Assembly (NCBI GenBank): GCA_963823675.1
Contig: CAWGMT010000013.1
Location: 1,178,001 to 1,242,000 of the forward strand
DNA: 64,000 bases
From: CAWGMT01 sp963823675
Lineage (GTDB): Bacteria > Planctomycetota > Planctomycetia > Isosphaerales > Isosphaeraceae
Direction: 5' to 3'
Shown: positions 46,818 to 54,238 of the stretch, piece by piece
How the letters are laid out: every line of letters starts with the position of its first letter
How positions within the stretch are numbered: position 1 is the first letter of the stretch
Translations under genes and position numbers: made by a program
Notes under the pieces: model-generated
Databases searched by the model: none
What the model was told of the DNA's origin: nothing
Seen by the model: only the letters and a program-made list of their open reading frames with translations

Positions 46818-47018
46818 GGGAATCCCCCCTCCCCGCGGTATTACCAATACTGCTCTCGTCGTAATACACGCGTGTAGTCACGACGAGGCCGCCGGACACG
46901 CAAGCCGAGTGGATTGATTGTGCCGGGACCAGCCCCGCTGACGCTGGCGCGGTAAACGGTTCGGGTCGTCGAGGCTAAACGTTCACTCCGGTTTTGTTGC
47001 GCGGCGCTGCCCTCAGAG

Positions 47019-48215
47019 CGACCGCACCGAAGACCTGGGGCTTACGCCGCCAGGCTACATTCTGCCGCCGCATTCGCGGCTGGGGCTGGCGACCGCACCG
47101 AAGACCTGGGGCTTACGCCGCCAGGCTACATTCTGCCGCCGCTTTCGCGGCTGGGACTGGCGACCGCACCGAAGACTGGGGCTTACGCCGCCAGGCTACA
47201 TTCTGCCGCCGCATTCGCGGCTGCGACTGGCGATCGCACCGAAGACCTGGGGCTTAGGCCGCCAGGCTACATTCTGCCGCCACATTCGCGGCTGCGACTG
47301 GCGATCGCATCAAAGACCTGGGGCTTACGCCGCCAGGCTACATTCTGCCGCCGCATTCGCGGCTGGGACTGGCGACCGCATCAAAGACCCGGGGCTTACG
47401 CCGCCAGGCTACATTCTGCCGCCGCATTCGCGGCTGGGACTGGCGACCGCACCGAAGACCCGGGGCTTACGCCGCCAGGCTACATTCTGCCGCCGCATTC
47501 GCGGCTGGGACTGGCGACCGCACCGAAGACCCGGGGCTTACGCCGCCAGGCTACATTCTGCCGCCGCTTTCGCGGCTGCGACTGGCGATCGCACCGAAGA
47601 CCTGGGGCTTAGGCCGCCAGGCTACATTCTGCCGCCGCATTCGCGGCTGCGACTGGCGATCGCATCGAAGACCTGGGGCTTACGCCGCCAGGCTACATTC
47701 TGCCGCCGCTTTCGCGGCTGGGACTGGCGACCGCATCAAAGACCTGGGGCTTACGCCGCCAGGCTACATTCTGCCGCCGCATTCGCGGCTGGGACTGGCG
47801 ACCGCACCGAAGACCTGGGGCTTACGCCGCCAGGCTACATTCTGCCGCCGCATTCGCGGCTGGGACTGGCGCGGCATCAAAGACCTGGGGCTTACGCCGC
47901 CAGGCTACATTCTGCCGCCGCATTCGCGGCTGGGACTGGCGACCGCATCAAAGACCTGGGGCTTACGCCGCCAGGCTGCATTCTGCCGCCGCATTCGCGG
48001 CTGGGACTGGCGACCGCACCGAAGACCTGGGGCTTACGCCGCCAGGCTACACTCTGCCGCCGCATTCGCGGCTGGGACTGGCGACCGCACCGAAGACTGG
48101 GGCTTACGCCGCCAGGCTACATTCTGCCGCCGCTTTCGCGGCTGGGACTGGCGACCGCACCGAAGACCTGGGGCTTACGCCGCCAGGCTTCACTCTGCCG
48201 CCGCATTCGCGGCTC
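47019..48215. repeat. 71-bp tandem repeat array, about 17 copies
   Basis: A head-to-tail array with period 71 bases from about 47019 to 48215. Each unit contains two hairpins: one built from CCTGGGGC, TTAC, GCCGCCAGG and one from GCCGC, ATTC, GCGGC. Copies vary at a few fixed places (CACCGAAG or CATCAAAG, CTGGGAC or CTGCGAC, GCATTC or GCTTTC, TTACG or TTAGG), and the variants occur in mixed combinations, as expected for unequal crossing-over or gene conversion. A few copies carry 1-3 base indels (e.g. near 47175 and 47871). The period is not a multiple of three, so it is not coding, and there are no spacers, so it is not CRISPR. Confidence 0.92.
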
Positions 48216-48318
48216 GCACCGGGGCTCTTCTGCCGTTCCCCGCAAGCGATACGCTCGGTTTGGCTGGTCAAGACCAATTCACTCGGACTGGACACCGGGG
48301 CCGGGCGCGGATTGAAAC

Positions 48319-49566
48319 TCAGCGCGTCGCCTTGCTCACCACCCTCTCGAAGAATTCCCCGAGCGGCGGGATGCACACTTCGAGGCTGTACTTTTCCGCG
48401 ATCGTCTGGCGGGCGGCGCGGCCAAGCGGGGCAAACTCAGCGGCGTTGGCGAGTACGCGAATCGCTGTTTCGGTGAGCCTCTCTGCATCAAGAAGCGGCT
48501 CGACCAGCCCGTTTCGGCCCGGCTCGATCACCTCGCGCACCGGCGGGACGTCCGAGGCCAGCACCACGCAACCGCTGGCCATCGCGTCCAGCATCGACCA
48601 GGACAGGACAAAAGGGGCGGTCAGGTAGATGTGCAGGTCGCTGATGCGCAGAATATCGGCCAGGTGCTCGGGCAGGATCCGACCCAGGAACACGAAGCGG
48701 CTGAGATCGTAGTCGTCCCGGCTCAGGACCCACTGCTTGAAGCTGGGCGAACCCGTGTGCAGCTTGTCCCAGCCGTAATGGATCTCCTCGCCGCCGACCA
48801 CGACGAAGAGCACGTCAGAGCGTTCCCGGGCGATGCGCTGGGCGACCTTCATGAAAAGATCGAAGCCCCGGATCGACTCCAGCCCTCGCGACACAAAGGT
48901 GACGATTCGCGTGCCAGGCGGGATCGCGGCCGCGCCGATCTGCCTGGGTGCGGCGCCGGGGTGATAAAGGCTCGTATCGATCCCGTCGAAGTGAACCTCG
49001 ATCTTGGAATGAAACCGCGCTGGAAACGACTGCTTCTGCCAGGTCGTCGCCGAGTAGCCGGCGTCGCAATCGACCAGTGTCACCAGGGTCGGAGCATTGA
49101 TGCACCGGGGAAAAAACGGGGCTGGCTCGGCCGGCGGCAAGTCGATCCGGTACGAGATATCCCGGCGCTGGTTGGCGAAGTAGTACTCGCAATAGATGAC
49201 GATCGGGCAATCGACCACCTCGCGGAGGAACAAGCTTGGCGCGCCGCGGCCTCCGTGTGCGACGACCAGGTCGGGCCGGAGCCGGGCGTTGGACCGGATC
49301 GCGTCGTGCACTTTCCGGCACTGCTCGAGATAGTGCCCATAGATCTGCGGCCAGGGGACGCCCTCGCTGGATCGGTGTTCGGCGGCCAGGGGAATCTGAT
49401 GGATCTCAAGTGTCTGGAGCATCTCGGGAGTCGGCGTCGGGCAGCTCGAGAGGCTCTGAACGAGGAAGCTGCAATGCCAGCCATGGTGCCTGGCGAGCTC
49501 GAGACCGAGCCGGCCGAACTGGGCGGGAAAGGCGTCATGGATGAAAAGGACATTCACCGCCGTCAT
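48319..49566 (-). CDS. Glycosyltransferase family 4-like protein
   Basis: A 415-residue GT-B-fold enzyme that transfers a sugar from a nucleotide donor, probably to a surface glycan. The N-terminal acceptor domain begins VNVLFIHDAFPAQFGRLGL; the donor domain has RIVTFVSRGLESIRGFDLFM, LFVVVGGEEIHYG, FLGRILPEHLADILRISDLHIY and the late motif SMLDAMASGCVVLASDVPPVREVIEPGRNG with its conserved acidic residue for GT4 donors. The ATG overlaps the stop of the upstream glycosyltransferase (ATGA), so the two are coupled. The 71-bp repeat array lies just downstream. A stub of a paralogue lies at 45265-45490. Confidence 0.88.
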   Translation of the reverse strand: MTAVNVLFIHDAFPAQFGRLGLELARHHGWHCSFLVQSLSSCPTPTPEMLQTLEIHQIPLAAEHRSSEGVPWPQIYGHYLEQCRKVHDAIRSNARLRPDLVVAHGGRGAPSLFLREVVDCPIVIYCEYYFANQRRDISYRIDLPPAEPAPFFPRCINAPTLVTLVDCDAGYSATTWQKQSFPARFHSKIEVHFDGIDTSLYHPGAAPRQIGAAAIPPGTRIVTFVSRGLESIRGFDLFMKVAQRIARERSDVLFVVVGGEEIHYGWDKLHTGSPSFKQWVLSRDDYDLSRFVFLGRILPEHLADILRISDLHIYLTAPFVLSWSMLDAMASGCVVLASDVPPVREVIEPGRNGLVEPLLDAERLTETAIRVLANAAEFAPLGRAARQTIAEKYSLEVCIPPLGEFFERVVSKATR

Positions 49567-50831
49567 CCCCTGGCGCCAGCCAGCGCCGAGAACTGTTCCG
49601 CGAGTCGGGGCACACAGACATCGTGGGAATACCGCTCTTGCACCATTGCCGCCGCCGCGTCGCCGAGCGGCCGGTATGCAGCCGGGTCTGCCAGCACAGC
49701 CAGCGCCGTCCGCAGGAACCCATCGGAATCCGGTCCATCGATCAACAGGCCAGTCTGCTCATTCGCGATGACCTCGCGATGCGGCTCGGTGTCGGCGGCC
49801 AGTATGATGCAACCGGCCGCCATCGCTTCCATCAGCGAGCGCGCGACCGGATAGGATCGGCCAGGAGCGATGTGCAGGTCGCTGGCGCCGAGGATTTCGG
49901 CCACGACCGAGGGAGTTGTGGGTCCCACGAACCAGAGACGCTCGGGATCGGCCGGCGGCTGCGCGGCCAGAAGGTGCGCCGGGTAATCGCGATTGTGAAA
50001 CGTGACGTCGAGCCCGCGCCGGACAACGGGGTCGCCGGCAACGACGCAGAGCACGTCCCGACGGGCGCGGAGCAGGGCGTTGGCGACGGCGAAAAAACGG
50101 TCGAATCCGCGCAGGCGGTCGAGCGACCGGGCCACGAAGCTGACGACCCGCGCGTCATCGGGTATGGCCCTGCCGGCGACCGAGCGCGGGCCCTGGGCTT
50201 TTCTGTGCCAGGGAGATGGAGCGAACCGCCGCGCGTCGACTCCGTCATGAAGGACCAGGAGCGCATCGCGGTACTCGGCGGGAAACAACTGCCGCTGCCA
50301 GTTGGTCGGCGTCCACCCGAGCGCGGCTTGCTCGAGGTCCAGGAGATCGATGCCGGCCATCGACCGCCGCCAGTGAAAGTAGGCCGGTGGGGTTTCGGCG
50401 CCGGCCAGATCGGCAAGGTCATGGCGGTGGGCGTGATAGTAATAATCGAGAAAGCTGACCACGGGCGCCGCGGGCCAGTAGACGGGCGCAAAGAGGCTCG
50501 AGCCCAGACCGGCCGAGCGGCCGACGATCAGGTCGATCGGCCGCGGCCGGCGCTGTTCCAGCACCTCCCAGCAGCCATAGGCGTAGCACAGGCTACGCTC
50601 GAGCGCGCGCGACCAGGCGACCGCGGATTCCCGTGCGACACCGCCCACGCCGAACGTCTGGACCTCGAGGCCATTTCCGACCGAGGCCGGCCACGAGGAG
50701 CGCGGCTCGAGCGTATGGCAGTAAAATGAAGCCCGGTAGCCTCTCCGCCGCACCAGCCAGTCGGCCGCCGCGCCCAGCCGGCCGGGAAAACTGGGCTCAA
50801 CCCAGAGCACATGCAGCGGGTCTTGCGCCAT
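49563..50831 (-). CDS. Glycosyltransferase family 4-like protein
   Basis: A 422-residue GT-B glycosyltransferase paralogous to its downstream neighbour. It starts MAQDPLHVLWVEPSFPG; the donor domain shows RVVSFVARSLDRLRGFDRFF, VLCVVAGDPVVRRG, LWFVGPTTPSVVAEILGASDLHI and SLMEAMAAGCIILAADTEPHREV. It begins 74 bases after the rpsG stop on the same strand and overlaps the next gene by four bases. This places two glycosyltransferases in, or directly after, the rpsL-rpsG transcript, which is unusual. The acceptor is unknown. Confidence 0.87.
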   Translation of the reverse strand: MAQDPLHVLWVEPSFPGRLGAAADWLVRRRGYRASFYCHTLEPRSSWPASVGNGLEVQTFGVGGVARESAVAWSRALERSLCYAYGCWEVLEQRRPRPIDLIVGRSAGLGSSLFAPVYWPAAPVVSFLDYYYHAHRHDLADLAGAETPPAYFHWRRSMAGIDLLDLEQAALGWTPTNWQRQLFPAEYRDALLVLHDGVDARRFAPSPWHRKAQGPRSVAGRAIPDDARVVSFVARSLDRLRGFDRFFAVANALLRARRDVLCVVAGDPVVRRGLDVTFHNRDYPAHLLAAQPPADPERLWFVGPTTPSVVAEILGASDLHIAPGRSYPVARSLMEAMAAGCIILAADTEPHREVIANEQTGLLIDGPDSDGFLRTALAVLADPAAYRPLGDAAAAMVQERYSHDVCVPRLAEQFSALAGARG

Positions 50832-50905
50832 GGACGCGGAAGCTTCGGCTTACCGGGACAGGGGGGCGCGACACTGGGGTGATGAAAGGTTCGCGGAGCC
50901 CGCGG

Positions 50906-51379
50906 TCACCACGCGAAGTGGGCGAATGCCTTGTTGGCGTCAGCCATACGGTGGACATTCTCCCGGCGAGTGATCGCGGCACCTTCCCGGTTGAAGGCCG
51001 CGAGCAATTCATCCGCCAGCTTGACGGCCATCGGCCGTCCCTTCTTCTCGCGGGCCGCCATCAAGATCCAGCGGATCGAGAGCGTCTGTTGACGGTTCTT
51101 GTTGACCTGCATCGGCACTTGATAGGTGGCGCCACCGACTCGCTTGGAGCGGACCTCGATCATCGGCTTGACGTTTTCGACCGCGCGGGTGAAAACTTCG
51201 ATCGGGCTCTCATTGGGCAGCCGCTTCTGAACGATCTCCATCGCGTCGTAAAAGATCTTCTGCGCCACACTTTTTTTGCCGTTGTGCATGACGCAGTTGA
51301 TGAACTTGCCGGCCAGCTTCGAGCCGAACCGGGGATCAGGGCGAAGGTGAGTCTTGCTGGCGGTAAACTTCCGGGCCAT
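50906..51379 (-). CDS. rpsG: 30S ribosomal protein S7
   Basis: A 157-residue S7, the primary binder of the 16S 3' major domain. Key parts are present: DPRFGSKLAGKFINCVMHNG near the N-terminus, SPIEVFTRAVENVKP, the conserved VGGATYQVPMQV, LSIRWILMAAREK and the C-terminal RRENVHRMADANKAFAHFAW. It follows rpsL by 42 bases in the standard order. In most bacteria fusA comes next; here two glycosyltransferase genes follow instead. Confidence 0.97.
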   Translation of the reverse strand: MARKFTASKTHLRPDPRFGSKLAGKFINCVMHNGKKSVAQKIFYDAMEIVQKRLPNESPIEVFTRAVENVKPMIEVRSKRVGGATYQVPMQVNKNRQQTLSIRWILMAAREKKGRPMAVKLADELLAAFNREGAAITRRENVHRMADANKAFAHFAW

Positions 51380-51421
51380 AAACGTCGGTCCTACTGGCTT
51401 TTACTTCTTGAGCGTTTCGTT

Positions 51422-51823
51422 TCACTTCTTCTTGGCGGCGGCAGGAGCGGCGGCTTTCTTCCGTTGCGCGCCATACTTGGAGCGCGCCTGCTTGCGCTTC
51501 TCGACCCCCTGGCAGTCCAGCACGCCCCGGACGATGTGGTAGCGCACGCCCGGCAGATCGCGCACGCGGCCGCCGCGCACCAGCACGATTGAGTGTTCCT
51601 GCAAGTTGTGACCTTCACCGCCGATGTAAGCGGTGATTTCCTTACCGTTTGAAAGCCGCACCCTCGCCACCTTTCGCAGCGCCGAGTTGGGCTTCTTGGG
51701 CGTCATGGTTTTGACCTGGAGACACACCCCACGCCGAAACGGGGATGACTCCAGCACCGGCGCCTTGGTCTTGTATTTCACCGGGCGGCGCGGTTTTCGC
51801 ACAAGCTGATTGATTGTGGGCAT
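51422..51823 (-). CDS. rpsL: 30S ribosomal protein S12
   Basis: A 133-residue S12, part of the decoding centre. MPTINQLVRKPRRPV is the standard N-terminus, followed by TMTPKKPNSALRKVARVRLS, ITAYIGGEGHNLQEHS, VLVRGGRVRDLPGVRYHIVRG and a lysine/alanine-rich tail. The ATG at 51823 fixes the family start; an upstream frame to 51913 is excluded. First gene of the unit with rpsG; a sigma-70-like promoter lies at 51893-51920. Confidence 0.97.
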   Translation of the reverse strand: MPTINQLVRKPRRPVKYKTKAPVLESSPFRRGVCLQVKTMTPKKPNSALRKVARVRLSNGKEITAYIGGEGHNLQEHSIVLVRGGRVRDLPGVRYHIVRGVLDCQGVEKRKQARSKYGAQRKKAAAPAAAKKK

Positions 51824-51892
51824 AAATCCGTCGTTCCCATTTCCCCGTCTGGCTCGCTGCGATTCGATGCACCGAGATGATTCGAATCTCCT

Positions 51893-51920
51893 AGAATAAC
51901 CCGCGTTCGTCAATTGTCAA
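51893..51920 (-). promoter_or_regulatory. Putative sigma-70 promoter of rpsL-rpsG
   Basis: Read on the minus strand, TTGACA (51920-51915) and TATTCT (51898-51893) are separated by 16 bases. Transcription would start near 51885, leaving a leader of about 60 bases before rpsL. The stretch is locally AT-richer than its surroundings. Confidence 0.6.
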
Positions 51921-52060
51921 GCTGCTCACACGACGGATTCACCCGATTCAAACTGGCGCAGACAACGCCGTCGCCGTTGGCTCCGGGTTAAACAAACTCA
52001 GCGGCTGCGGCTTGGCCGCGCTCTGCCGCTCTGTGCCTGGCGTGCCAAGAATCATCGTCT

Positions 52061-53149
52061 TCAATGCGGCAGCGAGACGGTCATGAGACACAAAGCCGAT
52101 AAGAGCGCGACCAGACCCGCGTATTGAACGAGGATGACGACGTCGGGCGCGGGGTTCGATTTGTCGATCGTCGTCCGGGCAACACCGGCTACCATGAGAA
52201 GGACAAGCATTCCCTCCGACGTAATGGCCCAGACCGTCGCGGTCGCCGCCAGGGCCAGCCAGCGCTGCGAGCGGCCGAGGCTGCGGAAAGCGCGTCCGCC
52301 GTCAAGCTGCCAGATCGGCATCAGGTTGAACAGGTTGATCCAGGCCCCGACCTTGGCCACGGCACCCCAGATCGGCTGCCGCGTCCAGGCGTAGACTCCC
52401 GCGCAGACCAGCGCCGCGGCCAGCCCCCAGATCGGCCCGGCCAGGCCCACGCGCGCATCCTGGCGAGGATCGGTCATCGCCTGATTCAAGCGGATGAACG
52501 CCCCCAGGCCCGGCACGAATAGCGGCGTGCTCGCTCGGATTCCGTACCTCATGAGACAGGCCACATGGCCCATCTCGTGAACATACATCGACAAAACAAG
52601 TCCCAGCGCAAACCAGCCGCCGAATGCGGTCCAGTACACCCCGAGCGACAGGAACATCGACAGGAACGTACTCGCCTTGGTCAATCCCAGGAGGAGAAAC
52701 TTTGCCTTGGTGAGCAGAAACACCGCCAGGAACTTGATCTTCCACAATGCCAGGGCAAGCGTGGCGACGACCCCTCCCGCCGCGCCGCCCGACCAGCGGC
52801 GCGAACCAGAGGGCGCGCCCGGCTCGGTCCCGGACGCCGGTGGAGTCGCTACGGGCCTTGGGCTGGCCTCCACCTGGCGGCCCAGCCGGGCGATCCGATC
52901 AGCGAGCAGGGCATACTGCCGGCTCTCGGGCGGCAAGTCGGCAAGAGCGTCGCGCCAGTGGGAAAGCGCCGTCGAGAGCTCGCCCTGCCTCTCCGCGGTT
53001 TCGGCCTTGCTCGCCAGCTCCTTGAGCCGGTCGGCATGGACCAGGCGCTGGCACGAGGGACAGCTCAGCAGCCGCGGTGCGATCTCGCTCCCGCAGGCCG
53101 GGCACGAGCGGGCCCGAGCGGTTACGGGTAACGCCGGCTCAAGCGCCAT
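52061..53149 (-). CDS. Zinc-ribbon site-2-protease-like membrane protein (M50)
   Basis: A membrane metalloprotease-like protein of about 362 residues. An N-terminal zinc ribbon (CPACGSEIAPRLLSCPSC) is followed by a helical, TPR-like stretch and a proline-rich linker. The M50 core then has GLVLSMYVHEMGHVACLM with HExxH zinc ligands and, later, INLFNLMPIWQLDGGRAF, the second metal motif of site-2 proteases. About six hydrophobic helices surround these. M50 enzymes cut within membranes or in the bilayer interface. The ATG at 53149 has GGAGG nine bases upstream and overlaps the upstream gene by eleven bases. It is the last gene of a three-gene overlapping unit. Confidence 0.85.
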   Translation of the reverse strand: MALEPALPVTARARSCPACGSEIAPRLLSCPSCQRLVHADRLKELASKAETAERQGELSTALSHWRDALADLPPESRQYALLADRIARLGRQVEASPRPVATPPASGTEPGAPSGSRRWSGGAAGGVVATLALALWKIKFLAVFLLTKAKFLLLGLTKASTFLSMFLSLGVYWTAFGGWFALGLVLSMYVHEMGHVACLMRYGIRASTPLFVPGLGAFIRLNQAMTDPRQDARVGLAGPIWGLAAALVCAGVYAWTRQPIWGAVAKVGAWINLFNLMPIWQLDGGRAFRSLGRSQRWLALAATATVWAITSEGMLVLLMVAGVARTTIDKSNPAPDVVILVQYAGLVALLSALCLMTVSLPH

Positions 53150-53855
53150 CCCCGACAACCTCCGGCGGTACGCCGCCTTCAGGTGATGCGCTCACACGGA
53201 ACGGCCCGTTGAATGTCAGGTAAACCTTCTTGTTGGTCTTCCAGGCTTCCCAGAGGGCAAAAGCATAGATGAACCCGGCAATGGGCGCGTGAAAGGATTC
53301 GTAGACTGGATAAATAAACATGAATCCCGTTAGAATGAGTAGGGACATGAGCAACCCAGCCAGACTCGGCGGCTCGGCGGCGTCTGGCGCCTTTTTCGCT
53401 TCGGCGGCCCGCTTTTCGCTGGATCCGGGATCTCCTCTGGCCGCTGGACGGGCGCCGTCCTGGGCCAGACCTGGCGGACCGTCCGCGATCGGCTGCGCCG
53501 GGCCCTTGGCAACCGTTTCCGAGCTCTTGAGCTGGGTCTTGGACTTCGCGGAATCCGGCTGGCTGCCAATGCGGGAAGCATTCTCTTGCTTTTTGCCCTG
53601 TTTCGCCTGCTGGAGGGCGCCCTCGAACAAGAAGGGTACGTTCATGGCCACGATCGACGAGTACGTCAGAAAGAGGGCCAGGAGCTGATAGAATCGCCCT
53701 CCGCGATTCCCCGAGCCGGCGCGAACCCCGCCACCCACCATCACGCCCACGACGATCGCAATGAGCCCGATATTGTAGCCGGTTACACGCACGATCATGT
53801 AGTACACGACCGCTCCCGCCAATGCGGCCAGCATTCCGTAGAGTAACGATCTCAT
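53139..53855 (-). CDS. Membrane protein in zinc-ribbon/M50 unit, unknown function
   Basis: A protein of about 238 residues with two N-terminal helices (SLLYGMLAALAGAVVYYMI and YNIGLIAIVVGVMVGGGVR), a possible third (LLALFLTYSSIVAMNVPFLF), a long charged Ala/Pro/Lys-rich cytoplasmic-looking middle and two C-terminal helices (LAGLLMSLLILTGFMFIYPVYES and PIAGFIYAFALWEAW). The C-terminus reads KKVYLTFNGPFRVSASP. The ATG at 53855 overlaps the stop of the zinc-ribbon gene (ATGA), and its end overlaps the M50 gene. It probably works with them in the same membrane process. Family not recognised. Confidence 0.65.
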   Translation of the reverse strand: MRSLLYGMLAALAGAVVYYMIVRVTGYNIGLIAIVVGVMVGGGVRAGSGNRGGRFYQLLALFLTYSSIVAMNVPFLFEGALQQAKQGKKQENASRIGSQPDSAKSKTQLKSSETVAKGPAQPIADGPPGLAQDGARPAARGDPGSSEKRAAEAKKAPDAAEPPSLAGLLMSLLILTGFMFIYPVYESFHAPIAGFIYAFALWEAWKTNKKVYLTFNGPFRVSASPEGGVPPEVVGDGA

Positions 53856-54097
53856 GCCGCGCGCAGCCGAGAACCACCCCGATAGGCTTCCTCGATCCGG
53901 AGTCGACACGGCCCGCAGACAATCTTGCCCCCGATCTCGAAGTAGGCGTCGGCAATGGGTCGATTGCAGTTGGTGCAGCTCGCACCGCTTGCGCGTTGCC
54001 GCGCGGAATACTCCGCCTGATCAAACTGGATTTGATCGTCAGGCTGAAACGGGACTTCCGAATCACCTGGGTGATCCGGGGCACTCGGTTCCGACAT
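53852..54097 (-). CDS. Small zinc-ribbon/B-box-like protein
   Basis: An 81-residue protein with an acidic N-terminus and a CxxC-x17-CxxC type metal site: CTNCNRPIADAYFEIGGK followed by IVCGPCRLRIEEAY. This resembles zinc ribbons of the B-box or LIM-like type used for protein contact. It is the first gene of a tightly overlapping unit with a membrane protein and an M50 protease. No enzymatic motif is present; an adaptor role is inferred from position and size. Confidence 0.7.
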   Translation of the reverse strand: MSEPSAPDHPGDSEVPFQPDDQIQFDQAEYSARQRASGASCTNCNRPIADAYFEIGGKIVCGPCRLRIEEAYRGGSRLRAA

Positions 54098-54207
54098 GAC
54101 CCTTCCTCGAATGACGGCGCGGATGGGAGAGAAAACGATTCAGGCGCAGCTTGATGCGCACGATTGTCGCAGCAGATTCTCTCAGTGTAAATGGTGCCAT
54201 TTCACGG

Positions 54208-54229
54208 CACGCCCGCGGCTGCGGGCGTG
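54208..54229 (-). terminator. Hairpin downstream of the M48 gene
   Basis: Perfect 9-base arms (CACGCCCGC and GCGGGCGTG) with a 4-base loop lie 9 bases after the M48 stop on the minus strand. There is no T-run behind it, so if it stops transcription it would do so as a strong hairpin only or block 3' decay. Confidence 0.4.
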
Positions 54230-54238
54230 GAAGGGCCG

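Noticed and set aside
47019..48215. Possible CRISPR array
   Set aside because: The units are directly adjacent with period 71 and no unique spacers, and no cas gene is in the window.
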